Source: Pseudomonadota bacterium
Lineage (GTDB): Bacteria > Pseudomonadota > Gammaproteobacteria > Burkholderiales > Burkholderiaceae_C
Assembly (NCBI GenBank): GCA_022566735.1
Contig: JADFIG010000005.1
Span: forward strand, 62,001-126,000
DNA length: 64,000 nucleotides
Direction: 5' to 3'
Shown: one piece after another, positions 7,953-16,330 of the stretch
Position numbering within the stretch: position 1 is the stretch's first letter
Layout of the letters: each line of letters starts with the position of its first letter
Position numbers and translations under genes: made by a program
The notes under the pieces: model-generated
Databases searched by the model: none
Told to the model about the DNA's origin: nothing
Seen by the model: only the letters and a program-made list of their open reading frames with translations

Positions 7953-9569
7953 GTGAAGCGTTTGCAAGTCACCGTCACCGCGCTGGCCTGCGCGGCCGCG
8001 CTGCTGGCCGCCTCCGGTCTGCTGCGGCCTGCGCATGCGGCACTGACGGACAACCTCGCCGTCAGCGTCAAGGCCATGTCCATGGGCAACGCCGTGACGG
8101 CCGACCCGCCGGGGGTGGACGCCATCCACTTCAATCCGGCCGGGCTGTCGCGCCTGGAGGGGGACGTCAAGCAGGACAACTTCTTCGGCGCCTCGATCCG
8201 CTTCAAGTCGCGTCTGGACAAGCCCGAGGGCTTCGACATCGGCGGCTGGAAGGACGACCCGGTGGCGGGCACCAGCAGCGGCAAGATGCGCCAGAAGATC
8301 TACCTTCCGGGCATCGGGCCGTCGAAGTTCAGCCTGCCGGCCGCCGTGGCCGCGGGCATGGGCTTCAGCTTCAACCGCAAGGGCTCGCCCTGGACCTTCG
8401 CCACGGCCGTCTACGTGCCGCAGGGCGTGGGCATCGTGCGGCCGGACGCGAACGACCCGACGCGCTTCGATGGCCAGCAGGTCATCCTGCAGCGCCTGGT
8501 CTACCTCTCGCCCTCCGTGGCCTACAAGGTGTCCGACACGCTGAGCGTGGGCCTGGCCGTGCCGATCGCGCACCAGAGCTTCGCGCTGAACACGGACATG
8601 CGCTTCCCCAACAAGCTGCTGGGCATCATCGGCAAGCTGCAGGACGCCTGGTGCGGCGACGGCGGCAACCCGCTCGACGCCCTCGGCTTCGGCCTGTGCG
8701 GCGGCGGCAAGGAAGGGCGGCTGCGGCCCTTCAACAAGGCCGGCAGCATGCAGTTCGACATGACCGCGCCGGTCGACCCGACCTTCAACCTCGGTGTGCT
8801 GTGGGAGCCCAAGGACTGGTTCGCGGCCGGCCTGGTCTACCAGTCGGGCACGCGCAGCACGCTGACCGGACGCTACAGCTTCCAGGCCGAGCCCATGCTG
8901 CCGCGCTTCGTCGAGGGCATGTACAGCAGCCTGCTGGGCCCGGTGGTGGCGGCCATGCTGGGCTTCCCCACCAGCATCCCGGCCGAGCAGTCCGGCTATG
9001 CCACGATGAAGCTGCCTTTCCCGGCGCACTGGCAGCTGGGCATCAAGCTCAAGCCGATGAGCCGGCTGCAGTTCAACGTGGATGTGAACTACACCGACTG
9101 GCGCAAGTGGGACAAGCTGGAGATCCAGTTCGACCGCCAGGTCAACCTGCTGCAGATGGCGCGCCTCTTCGGCCAGGGCGATGCGTCCCGTCTGGTGATC
9201 CCGCGTGGCTACAAGGACCCGGTGCACTTTGGCTATGGCATGGAGATCGGCCTGACCAAGGGCTTCAAGCTGCGCTTCGGCTACGAGCCGCGCAAGACCT
9301 CGGTGCCGCAGTCGGCCTTCGACCTGATCGCGCCGCTGCCCCAGCTCAATGTGCGCAGCATCGGCTTCGGCTACGAGGCGCCCTCCGGCCTGAAGGTCGA
9401 TGCTGCCTTCAGCTACGCCAAGGGCCGCTACAACATCCCGCACGACACGAGCTGCAACCTCAACTGCACCAATTTCTTCAACCTGATCTACAACCCCTAC
9501 GCGGGCCTGGACGTCTCCGGGACGACCACCCTGCGCTACGGCGGCGTGTCGATCACCCAACCGTTCTGA
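7953..9569 (+). CDS. FadL/OmpP1/TodX-type outer-membrane protein
   Basis: 538 residues with a GTG start and a signal peptide (ending RPAHA). The mature N-terminus carries the FadL-family hatch pattern: AVSVKAMSMGNAVTADPP, then AIHFNPAGLSRLEG. Repeated beta strands follow (WTFATAVYVPQGVGIV, LVYLSPSVAYKVSDTLSVGLAVP, HWQLGIKLKPMSRLQFNVDVNYTDW), and the protein ends in YGGVSITQPF with a terminal Phe. FadL proteins move hydrophobic molecules across the outer membrane by lateral diffusion. At 538 residues it is longer than E. coli FadL and contains a Cys/Gly-rich loop (WCGDGGNPLDALGFGLCGGG). Its place inside the operon suggests a role in the surface system rather than general fatty-acid uptake. Confidence 0.82.
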   Translation: MKRLQVTVTALACAAALLAASGLLRPAHAALTDNLAVSVKAMSMGNAVTADPPGVDAIHFNPAGLSRLEGDVKQDNFFGASIRFKSRLDKPEGFDIGGWKDDPVAGTSSGKMRQKIYLPGIGPSKFSLPAAVAAGMGFSFNRKGSPWTFATAVYVPQGVGIVRPDANDPTRFDGQQVILQRLVYLSPSVAYKVSDTLSVGLAVPIAHQSFALNTDMRFPNKLLGIIGKLQDAWCGDGGNPLDALGFGLCGGGKEGRLRPFNKAGSMQFDMTAPVDPTFNLGVLWEPKDWFAAGLVYQSGTRSTLTGRYSFQAEPMLPRFVEGMYSSLLGPVVAAMLGFPTSIPAEQSGYATMKLPFPAHWQLGIKLKPMSRLQFNVDVNYTDWRKWDKLEIQFDRQVNLLQMARLFGQGDASRLVIPRGYKDPVHFGYGMEIGLTKGFKLRFGYEPRKTSVPQSAFDLIAPLPQLNVRSIGFGYEAPSGLKVDAAFSYAKGRYNIPHDTSCNLNCTNFFNLIYNPYAGLDVSGTTTLRYGGVSITQPF

Positions 9570-9577
9570 GCATCCCG

Positions 9578-10189
9578 ATGACCGCAGTTCACGCATCCAT
9601 GCCCGCCCGTCTCCGTCGCAGCCTGAGCCTGTCGGCCCTGGCCACCGCCCTGTCCCTGAGCGCCATGGGCGTGCATGCCCAGGCCCAGCCCCAGCCCCCG
9701 GCGGGTGAGGCCAAGGCCAGCGAAGCCAAGGCCCGCCTCATCGAGCGCCTGCTGACGGTGTGGCACCCCGAGGACGTGGCCATCGTCATGGTGCAGCGCC
9801 CGGCCGCCGATGCGCTGCAGCAGGCCCGCATCGCCCTGCAGGGCCGTGTCACGCCGGAAAAGCGCGATGCCACCATCAAGGACATGGCCACCGACGTGCA
9901 GAAGTACATCGATGAGGCCACGCCGGTGGTGCGTGACAGCGCCAAGCGCTCGCTGGCGACCTCGGTGGTGCCGATGCTGCAGCAGAACTTCAGCGAAGAA
10001 GAGCTCAAGCAGCTCATCGTGCTGATGGAGTCGCCGGTCAAGAAGAAGTTCGAAAGCCTGCTGCCCCAGATGGAGCGCGCCCTCGGCGAGAAGGTGGCCA
10101 AGGAGAGCCGCGCCGTCATCGACCCGAAGCTGCAGGCCCTGACCCAGGCGGTCGGCCTGAAGCTGCGCGGCGCCACGGTGGCACCATGA
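9578..10189 (+). CDS. DUF2059-domain periplasmic protein
   Basis: 203 residues with a signal peptide ending GVHAQA. The C-terminal half matches DUF2059: NFSEEELKQLIVLMESPVKKKFESLLPQME, i.e. the F-x-x-x-E-L, SP-x-x-K-K-F and P-x-M elements, in an all-helical region. DUF2059 proteins are periplasmic and of unknown function. It starts 8 bases after the FadL-like gene and overlaps the next gene by 4 bases, so it is co-translated with the rest. A second possible ATG is at 9599. Within the operon it could act as a periplasmic chaperone; this is inference only. Confidence 0.78.
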   Translation: MTAVHASMPARLRRSLSLSALATALSLSAMGVHAQAQPQPPAGEAKASEAKARLIERLLTVWHPEDVAIVMVQRPAADALQQARIALQGRVTPEKRDATIKDMATDVQKYIDEATPVVRDSAKRSLATSVVPMLQQNFSEEELKQLIVLMESPVKKKFESLLPQMERALGEKVAKESRAVIDPKLQALTQAVGLKLRGATVAP

Positions 10190-11922
10190 GCCTGATGCGC
10201 GGTCCTCGCTCCCTGATGGCCTGGCTGGTCCGGCTGATCCGGCTGGCGCGGGCCCCGGCCCTCGCGTTCGGCCTGGCCATGGGTCTCGCGCTGGGCCTGA
10301 GCGCCTGCGGTGGCGGCTCGACCAAGGGCGGCAGCGGCACGCTGGCGACCGGCACCGACGCCACCCATGGCGCACTCACGCTGGGCCTCAGCGGCGGTGC
10401 GCAGCGCGAGGTCGAGCACGTCTGGGTGACCATCGGCAGCGTGGCCTTGCACAGCTCGGCCACCCAGGCCTGGAGCAGCAGCGACCGCAGCTGGGTCGTG
10501 CTGAACCTGCCCACCCCGGTGGTGGTCGACCTGGCGCAGACCTCGCAGCCCAACACCTCGCAAAGCGACGTCAGCCGCGTGCTGGACGGTGTCTCGGTGC
10601 CGCAGGGCAGCTACGCGCAGATGCGCCTGTTCCCGCTGGCCCATGACGCGGACTTGGTGGACGCCGCGCGCAATGCGGGCCTCGGCCACAACGCCCAGGT
10701 GCGCTACACCGATGCCACCGTGGGCACGCAGAACATGCCGCTGGAGTTGCCCCAGCCCGCGCAGGGCTGGCGCTTCGAGGGGGCGCTGAACGTGGTGGCC
10801 GGCCAGTCGAACTACGTGGTGCTGCAGTCCGATGTCCAGCACAACCTGGTGCGCCTGGCCAGCAGCGATGGGCGGGCCCGCTTCGGCTGGCGCTCGCAGA
10901 TGAGCGGTTTCGACCTCACCAGCAGCGGCGCCATCTTCGGCTACATCGACCCGGCCAGGCTGTGCGGTGGGACGGGGGCCGCGGCCGCGCCCAACTGTGC
11001 CTCGGAGGTCATCGCCAGCGCACAGCGCCTGAGCGCCGATGGCAGCCGCTACGAGAGCGTCCGGGCGGCGCGCGTGGGCACGGGCGGCGGCTTTGCGCTC
11101 TACCCCTTGCCGTCGGCCTCGCAGTTCGACGTGGTCATCACCGGCCGGCACATGCAGACCATGGTGATCCGCGCGGTGACGGTCTCGGCCTTCAATGTGC
11201 TCACCACGCTGGACTGGTCGGCCCTGGGCTCGACCACCTCGCCGCTGACCCCGGTGATCGTGCCGGGGACGGAGCCCGGCGTGAGCCTGTCTGCCGCGGT
11301 GGTGCCGGGCAGCGGAGCCCTGCGCATGGGGCAGACCCTGGCGGCGGCGGGCAAGCCCCACGAGGTGGCGACGCAGCAGCGCGACCCGTTCACGGGCCGG
11401 CTGGCCAGGGAGCTGACCGTGCCCGCCGGGCCGCTGAGCGTGGCCACCTTCACCAGCAGTGGCGCCGCGCTGAGCTTCGCCGACGAGACGCCTGTGGAAG
11501 GCCTGCAGGGCTTCAGCGCCCAGGCGGCGGGCCGCAGCCACGACGATGACGGTGCGGTGGCGACGGTGTCGGCCCCGGCGCCGGGCAGCCTGATCGCCGT
11601 GCCCAACCCGAGCCTGAAGGCCGGTGTGGGCACCGGCCTGGTGAACGTGACCCTGACGGGGGCGCTGTCGCCGAGCTACGACCAGGCGATGGTGGTGGTG
11701 GCCGATGTGGATGGCATCGTGCAGACGCAGTCGGTGTCTGGCGCGGGCTCGGTGTCCCTGGCGGTGCCGGCCGGCGCGAACGCGGCGGCCCATGGCGGCG
11801 CGCTCTACAGCGTCGCGGTGCGGGCCACCGGGGCGAGCGGGACCTTGCGCTGGGTGCGGGCGCCTGCGCTGGTGGACTTGCGTGCAGGCGGCAGCGTCGG
11901 CGTGACGCTGGCCTTGCCCTGA
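10186..11922 (+). CDS. DUF4382-type lipoprotein, FilF-like
   Basis: 578 residues. A long basic N-region and hydrophobic stretch end in the lipobox LGLSAC (Cys near residue 43), followed by GGGSTKGG. The next 150 residues resemble DUF4382 (HVWVTIGSVALHSS, WVVLNLPTPVVVDLAQ, VSVPQGSYAQMRLFPL). The C-terminal part is long, Ala/Gly/Ser/Val-rich and apparently beta-sandwich-like (GTGLVNVTLTGALSP, GALYSVAVRATGASG). It overlaps the DUF2059 gene as ATGA and closes the operon. The predicted site is an outer-membrane-anchored lipoprotein, perhaps a tip or anchor; a large lipoprotein closes Acinetobacter fil loci as I recall. Confidence 0.72.
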   Translation: MSLMRGPRSLMAWLVRLIRLARAPALAFGLAMGLALGLSACGGGSTKGGSGTLATGTDATHGALTLGLSGGAQREVEHVWVTIGSVALHSSATQAWSSSDRSWVVLNLPTPVVVDLAQTSQPNTSQSDVSRVLDGVSVPQGSYAQMRLFPLAHDADLVDAARNAGLGHNAQVRYTDATVGTQNMPLELPQPAQGWRFEGALNVVAGQSNYVVLQSDVQHNLVRLASSDGRARFGWRSQMSGFDLTSSGAIFGYIDPARLCGGTGAAAAPNCASEVIASAQRLSADGSRYESVRAARVGTGGGFALYPLPSASQFDVVITGRHMQTMVIRAVTVSAFNVLTTLDWSALGSTTSPLTPVIVPGTEPGVSLSAAVVPGSGALRMGQTLAAAGKPHEVATQQRDPFTGRLARELTVPAGPLSVATFTSSGAALSFADETPVEGLQGFSAQAAGRSHDDDGAVATVSAPAPGSLIAVPNPSLKAGVGTGLVNVTLTGALSPSYDQAMVVVADVDGIVQTQSVSGAGSVSLAVPAGANAAAHGGALYSVAVRATGASGTLRWVRAPALVDLRAGGSVGVTLALP

Positions 11923-11943
11923 GCGCGGCTGTCCCGGGGGCGC

Positions 11944-12486
11944 TCAGCGCGGCAGCATCGGCGCGCCGAACAGCGGCATGGCCAGCGGTGCCGTGACCAT
12001 GGTCACCGGCGTGATGGCGGCCAGCATGGCGCCCGTCTGGGCCATGCGCACCGCGTTGGCGCTGCCCTGGAGGGCCGCACTGAGGGCCAGCGAGGTCTCC
12101 ATCTGCACAGCCTGGCGGCTGAGCGTGTTCATCAGCAACTGGCTTTGCGAAGCACCCGAACTGGCGGTCTCCGGGCGCTTGGCGTCGTCCTTGTGGCTGT
12201 CCTGGGCGTCGGGCGGCGGGCCGGCACGGCGCTCGTCGCCTTTGCGGCGGCGATCCTGGCCAGCGCCTTGCCCAGCGTTCGGGCCCGCGTTCAGGCGGCT
12301 GAGGGCGATGTCGTCCAGCCCGGCGCCGTGCAGGGCCAGCAGCTCATGGTCGGGCAGCGTCTGCAGGCCGCTGTGGGGGGCGTTGTGCGGGGTGTTTTGC
12401 GGGCCATCCTGGGCCAGGCAGGGCAAGGTCCAGGGCAGGGCGGCCAGGCCGACGAGGGCCCGCATCCAGCGGTGCTTGATGTGCAT
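11944..12486 (-). CDS. Exported protein with divergent Fil-type signature (convergent to the operon)
   Basis: 180 residues. The ATG at 12486 has GGGAG 8 bases before it. A signal peptide (MRALVGLAALPWTLPCLAQ) is followed by a short Asn/Pro linker and LQTLPDHELLALHGAGLDDIALSR, which looks like a decayed copy of the L-D-D-x-x-L-x-x-[VI]-x-G-[QR]-D-G signature of the four proteins at 1774-6106. A charged, Gly/Asp/Arg-rich middle (GQDRRRKGDERRAGPPPDAQD) and a hydrophobic Met/Ala-rich C-terminus follow. It ends 21 bases from the operon's last stop, on the other strand. No known domain was recognised; membership of the family is a tentative reading of the signature. Confidence 0.6.
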   Translation of the reverse strand: MHIKHRWMRALVGLAALPWTLPCLAQDGPQNTPHNAPHSGLQTLPDHELLALHGAGLDDIALSRLNAGPNAGQGAGQDRRRKGDERRAGPPPDAQDSHKDDAKRPETASSGASQSQLLMNTLSRQAVQMETSLALSAALQGSANAVRMAQTGAMLAAITPVTMVTAPLAMPLFGAPMLPR

Positions 12487-12634
12487 GTGCGCTCCCATGA
12501 TCCCGGCGGCCCGCACCTGCGAGGGCAGGGCGACAAGGCCAGCCGCTGGAGCTGATGTCGGCCGCATCGGGCGGCGTTTGAGGGGAGGCGGTGCACGCGC
12601 GCCGCAGCAGCGTGCAGAATCGACACGGGCAAAG

Positions 12635-12664
12635 AAAAAGCCCACAGGCGCTGACCTGTGGGCT
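12635..12664 (-). terminator. Rho-independent terminator downstream of the tRNA-Arg pair
   Basis: Read on the minus strand: AGCCCACAGG, a 6-base loop, CCTGTGGGCT, then a T-rich tail (TTTTTCTTT). The perfect 10-bp stem lies 5 bases after the CCA end of the second tRNA. Confidence 0.88.
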
Positions 12665-12669
12665 TGTGA

Positions 12670-12746
12670 TGGTGCGGCTGGCAGGATTCGAACCCACGAC
12701 CCCTTGGTTCGTAGCCAAGTACTCTATCCAACTGAGCTACAGCCGC
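12670..12746 (-). tRNA. tRNA-Arg(ACG), downstream copy
   Basis: 77 bases including an encoded CCA. The acceptor stem is GCGGCTG / CAGCCGC, the D arm includes AGCTCAGTTGGATAGAGTA, the anticodon stem CTTGG/CCAAG encloses the loop CTACGAA (anticodon ACG, read as ICG after deamination), and the T arm contains GGTTCGAATCC. Identical to the copy at 12815-12891. It is last in the pair, just before a terminator. Confidence 0.97.
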
Positions 12747-12814
12747 TTGAAAATGAGAAGGCCCGCAGACAAAGGCCACGGGCCCGGCACATTTTCTGTC
12801 ATCGAAAAAGTCTC

Positions 12815-12891
12815 TGGTGCGGCTGGCAGGATTCGAACCCACGACCCCTTGGTTCGTAGCCAAGTACTCTATCCAACTGAGCTACAGCCGC
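12815..12891 (-). tRNA. tRNA-Arg(ACG), upstream copy
   Basis: 77 bases, CCA-encoded, base-for-base the same as the copy at 12670-12746. A 68-base spacer separates the two, so they are very likely co-transcribed and processed from one precursor. Anticodon ACG serves CGU/CGC/CGA codons, and CGC dominates in this genome. Confidence 0.97.
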
Positions 12892-13011
12892 CGAGAGAAA
12901 GAGACTATAGCATGTTTTTGAGGGAATGCCAGCGGACGTGACACTTTTGTGGCGACACGGCACCGCTTCCCTGCGCCGCGGGGTGGGCGTGAAACGCAGG
13001 GAACGCGGGGA

Positions 13012-14265
13012 TCAGGCCTTGTCCAGCAGCGCGGCCAGGCGGAAGTAGCGGGCAGCTTCTTCCTCGCGGTGCTCACGCTCGGCCAGGCGGCCCAGACAGG
13101 CCCAGGCCTGGCGGCGGCCTTCTTCACCGAGGTCGATGTCGTTGGCGGCCGACATCAACATGCCGCGCGCCTTGCCCCACAGCTGGCGCTCGGCCAGGGC
13201 CAGGCCCAGGGTGAGGGCCAGGGCGGGGTTGCGCAGCGCGGCTTGCGAGGTGGCGTCCAGGCGGGGCAGCCATTCGGCTTCCAGGCCGTCGAGGGCGCTG
13301 CGCAGGGCGTCGGCCAGGGCGGTGGTGCCTTCCACCGACAGGTTGCGGATCTGGTCCCACAGCGGTGCCAGCCACTGGCGGGCTTCGGCCGGCGCGCCGA
13401 GCTCGGCCATGCGGCGCGCGGCGTGGGCCACGACCAGCGGGTCGCGGCGCTCCTGGGCGTCGAGGTTTTGCCACAGGGCGCGCAACTGGTCGGCATCGCG
13501 GGCGGCGGCCAGCGCTTCGGTGGCGAGGGTGCGCAGCAGGCCTTCGGCGGCCACGCTGGTGAAGCCCTGGTGCTTGGCCAGCAGGCGGGCGGTGCGCAGG
13601 GCTTCCATGGGCTGGCGCGCCAGGCGGCTGGCCTGCAGCTTCAGGCGCAGGGCCTGGGTGCGGCGGCCCACGCCGGGGGGCAGCTCGGCCAGGTCGCGCA
13701 GGGCGCGCGGGGCATCGCGGTCTTCCAGGGCGCATTCGGCGGCCAGCAGGCGGGCGCCTTCTTCCGTGGGGCGCGGCTTGCGCGTCAGCAGGGCGAGGTC
13801 GATGGCGCGGCGCAGGTGTTCGTCGCGCTTGGGGCGGTCTTGCAGGCGGTGCAGGCTGCCGGCCGACAGCATGTGGGCCAGGGCGGTGAACTCGGCGTCG
13901 AGCGCCAGCTCCGGGGTGTCGGCCTGGATGGCCACGGCGCGCTGGCAGGCCTTGTGCGCACGGGTGTAGCGGCCGGCCATGTACAGCGCCAGGCCTTCGC
14001 GCAGGGCGGCCTGGGCCTGGCGGTCGCGCTGGGCCACGCGCCACTTGCGGGCACGCTCGGGCAGGTCGAACAGGCTGTCGACGCCGCGCACCAGCGAGTA
14101 GATGGCCAGGATGAACAGCAGCAGGCTGAGCAGGAAGAGGTTGAGCGAGAGGTCCAGGCGCCAGCCCATCCAGAAGATGGTGACCAGGCCATCGTTGCCA
14201 CCCAGCGCGGTGGCGCCGATCACGGCCGAGACGGCCAGCAGGAGGATCCAGACGATGCCGTGCAC
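13012..14265 (-). CDS. hemY: HemY-type protein of the heme operon
   Basis: 417 residues with a GTG start and AGAGGA 8 bases before it. Two membrane helices lie at the N-terminus (IVWILLLAVSAVIGATAL and LNLFLLSLLLFILAIYSLV), followed by a cytoplasmic helical TPR-like array (YMAGRYTRAHKACQRAV, FTSVAAEGLLRTLATEAL, EGRRQAWACLGRLAEREHREEEAARYF). This is the proteobacterial hemY partner of hemX, not the Gram-positive oxidase of the same name; its exact role in tetrapyrrole synthesis is unsettled. It is the last gene of hemC-hemD-hemX-hemY, 18 bases after hemX. Confidence 0.9.
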   Translation of the reverse strand: MHGIVWILLLAVSAVIGATALGGNDGLVTIFWMGWRLDLSLNLFLLSLLLFILAIYSLVRGVDSLFDLPERARKWRVAQRDRQAQAALREGLALYMAGRYTRAHKACQRAVAIQADTPELALDAEFTALAHMLSAGSLHRLQDRPKRDEHLRRAIDLALLTRKPRPTEEGARLLAAECALEDRDAPRALRDLAELPPGVGRRTQALRLKLQASRLARQPMEALRTARLLAKHQGFTSVAAEGLLRTLATEALAAARDADQLRALWQNLDAQERRDPLVVAHAARRMAELGAPAEARQWLAPLWDQIRNLSVEGTTALADALRSALDGLEAEWLPRLDATSQAALRNPALALTLGLALAERQLWGKARGMLMSAANDIDLGEEGRRQAWACLGRLAEREHREEEAARYFRLAALLDKA

Positions 14266-14283
14266 GTCGCGCGTCCTCTGGGC

Positions 14284-15453
14284 TCAGCGTCCGCCGCCCA
14301 CCGCGGCCAGGGCGGCCAGGGTGTCGTCGGGGCGCGGAACGGCGGTTTGCTGGCTCTGGGCGATGACGTCGCTGACCATGGACTGCAGCAGTTGCGTCTT
14401 GCGAGACTGCACGTCGAAGTAGCGCGGCAGGGTGCGCTCGACCTGCCGCAGGTCGGCGCTGGCCTGGGGCGTCTGGCGGCTCAGCAGGGCCAGGCGGGCA
14501 TTGAGCAGGCGCAGCTTGACGTTTTCGCGCAGGAAGAAGGCCTGGTCCGGGGCGATCAGCATGCCTTCGGGCTGGGCGATGCGGGTCACGCGCACCAGGC
14601 TGCGGGTTTCGCTCCAGACCGACTGGGCGGCGCCGCGGGTCCAGTCCAGCAGGGTGTGGCGCCAGCCGCTGTCGCTGGCCGTGGCGGCCGAGGAGGCCGA
14701 TGCGCTGACCTGGCCCGCGCGGGATGCCTTGCCGTTGGCGGCCGCAGGCGCTGTGGCCGGGGCGGTGCGTTGGGCGGCTTCGGGCTGGCTGATCAGCGGG
14801 ATCTCGTCGACCAGGCGCACGGCCTCGTCGAGGCGGATGGTCAGGGCGTTGATGTCGGCCACGCGGGTGGCGCGCACGCGGTCGAGGTCCTTGGCGACGG
14901 CACGGCGCAGGTTGTCCAGGCGCGGCTGCCTGGCGCGGGCCAGGCGTTCATCGGCGGATTGCAGGGCGGTGACCAGCGGCTCGGCGCTGCCGGTGAGGGC
15001 GGCTTGCTGGCTGGCCACGCGCAGGCCGGCTTCGAGGTCGTAGACGAGGTTTTCGTCGCGCGACACGTTCAGCGTCTTGATGAGGTCCTCCACCTGGGAG
15101 CGCTGCATGGCGACTTCGCTGAGGCGGGTCTCCAGCAGGGTGGCGCGGGCGGCGGCTTCGCGGGCGAGTTCCTGGGCCTGTCTGGCTGCCACGCGGGCCT
15201 CGGTGGCCTGGCTCTGGCTGTCCTGCTGGCGGCGCACCAGTTCCTGCTCCAGACCCTGCACGCGCTTTTGCGTCTGCCAGGCGAGCCAGCCTGCACCGGC
15301 GGCGGCCACGCTGAGCACCAGCACGGCCACGCGCACCCAGCCCGGGCCTTCGTGCGCAGCGGCAAGCTGCCCGGACTGGGGCGCAGCAGGGGCCGGGGTG
15401 GCCGCCTCGGAGGGGCCGGACGCGGCCGAGATGGGGGAGGGAAGTTCGCTCAC
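14284..15453 (-). CDS. hemX: HemX-type membrane protein (uroporphyrinogen-III C-methyltransferase-like annotation)
   Basis: 389 residues from a GTG at 15453. A Pro/Ala-rich cytoplasmic head (about 40 residues) precedes one membrane helix (VRVAVLVLSVAAAGAGWLAW), a coiled coil rich in Gln/Glu/Arg/Ala (KRVQGLEQELVRRQQ to ARATLLETRLSEV) and a C-terminal HemX domain (LRDLAFFLREN-type segment QAFFLRENVKLRLLNARLALLSRQ). The family is often labelled as a methyltransferase, but no SAM-binding motif is visible. A TACAAT hexamer lies 9 bases before the GTG and there is no ribosome-binding site, so a nearly leaderless internal transcript is possible. It is 61 bases downstream of hemD. Confidence 0.85.
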   Translation of the reverse strand: MSELPSPISAASGPSEAATPAPAAPQSGQLAAAHEGPGWVRVAVLVLSVAAAGAGWLAWQTQKRVQGLEQELVRRQQDSQSQATEARVAARQAQELAREAAARATLLETRLSEVAMQRSQVEDLIKTLNVSRDENLVYDLEAGLRVASQQAALTGSAEPLVTALQSADERLARARQPRLDNLRRAVAKDLDRVRATRVADINALTIRLDEAVRLVDEIPLISQPEAAQRTAPATAPAAANGKASRAGQVSASASSAATASDSGWRHTLLDWTRGAAQSVWSETRSLVRVTRIAQPEGMLIAPDQAFFLRENVKLRLLNARLALLSRQTPQASADLRQVERTLPRYFDVQSRKTQLLQSMVSDVIAQSQQTAVPRPDDTLAALAAVGGGR

Positions 15454-15514
15454 GATGATTTCATTGTATCGACGTGGCCTGATCGCGGCGGCAGAGTTCG
15501 CAGCGTGATGCGCT

Positions 15515-16330
15515 TCAGGGGGGCGACCGTCGTGCTTCCACCACTGCGGACAGGGTGGGCGCGCATTGGCGCACCTCGCCGAAGCCGAGGGCGCGGGCAC
15601 GCTCGGCGATGCGGGGGTGGGTGCACAGGGCGCGGGCGCGCGGCCAGTCCGGGGCTGGGGCGTGGGCGGCGGCGGCCAGGGCCGGCAGGTGGGCTTCGGC
15701 CAGGTGGTCGATGGCCTGGGAGCTGCTGAACAGCCAGACGTGGGCTTCGGGCCGGGCCAGGGCCTGGCGGGCGAGCGCCTGCTGGGCGGGCGTCCAGGTG
15801 CCAGGGGTGCGCTGGTAGGCCTGGACGGCGTGGACCTCGGCACCGCGCGCGCGCCATTGCGCGCTCAGCCAGGTGCGGCCGCGGCTGCCGGCAGCGTCGC
15901 CGCCGCTGACGATGGCGATGCACTGGCCTTGCCAGTCCAGCCCGGCGAGGTGGGGCCACAGGGCTTCGGAGTCGAACTGCGGGCTGTCGGCCTCGGGCGA
16001 GACGAGGTGCTCAGGCCTGAGCCCCAAGGGGCCACCCAGGGCCTGCAGCACGCGGGCTGTGCCCGGGCCGGGGGCAGCAGCGAGGGTGTCCTCGGGCCAG
16101 GTGGCGATGGCCGGTGGGCGCAGCCGGAAGAACCAGTCGACCGCCGCGGGGCTGACGAACATCAGGGTGCGGTGCGATGGCAGCGTGGCCCACAGTTCGG
16201 CCACGTCTTGCGCGCGCGGCGGCGCGGCGATGTCGATCAGGGGCAGGGCCCGGGCGGGCACACCTTGGGCGGACAGCGCCTGGGCCCACTCGTCGGCCTG
16301 GGGCTGGGGGCGCGTCACCAGGGTGGTCAT
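15515..16330 (-). CDS. hemD: Uroporphyrinogen-III synthase
   Basis: 271 residues. HemD closes and inverts ring D of hydroxymethylbilane to give uroporphyrinogen III. The N-terminus [15 protein letters not shown] matches the family, as do the [10 protein letters not shown] strand, [13 protein letters not shown] and [13 protein letters not shown] (the S-S-x-x-[AG]-V-type motifs of both lobes). The start overlaps the hemC stop by 4 bases (ATGA), so the two are translationally coupled. Confidence 0.93.
   Translation of the reverse strand: MTTLVTRPQPQADEWAQALSAQGVPARALPLIDIAAPPRAQDVAELWATLPSHRTLMFVSPAAVDWFFRLRPPAIATWPEDTLAAAPGPGTARVLQALGGPLGLRPEHLVSPEADSPQFDSEALWPHLAGLDWQGQCIAIVSGGDAAGSRGRTWLSAQWRARGAEVHAVQAYQRTPGTWTPAQQALARQALARPEAHVWLFSSSQAIDHLAEAHLPALAAAAHAPAPDWPRARALCTHPRIAERARALGFGEVRQCAPTLSAVVEARRSPP

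Noticed and set aside
12591-12941. Open frames on both strands containing repeated short peptides such as AGFEPTTPWF
   Set aside because: They are translations of the two tRNA-Arg genes and of their spacer.
13124-14044. Long Arg/Pro-rich frames in the hemY, hemD and hemX region on both strands
   Set aside because: Arg/Pro/Ala-rich composition, no conserved motif and complete overlap with well-supported genes.
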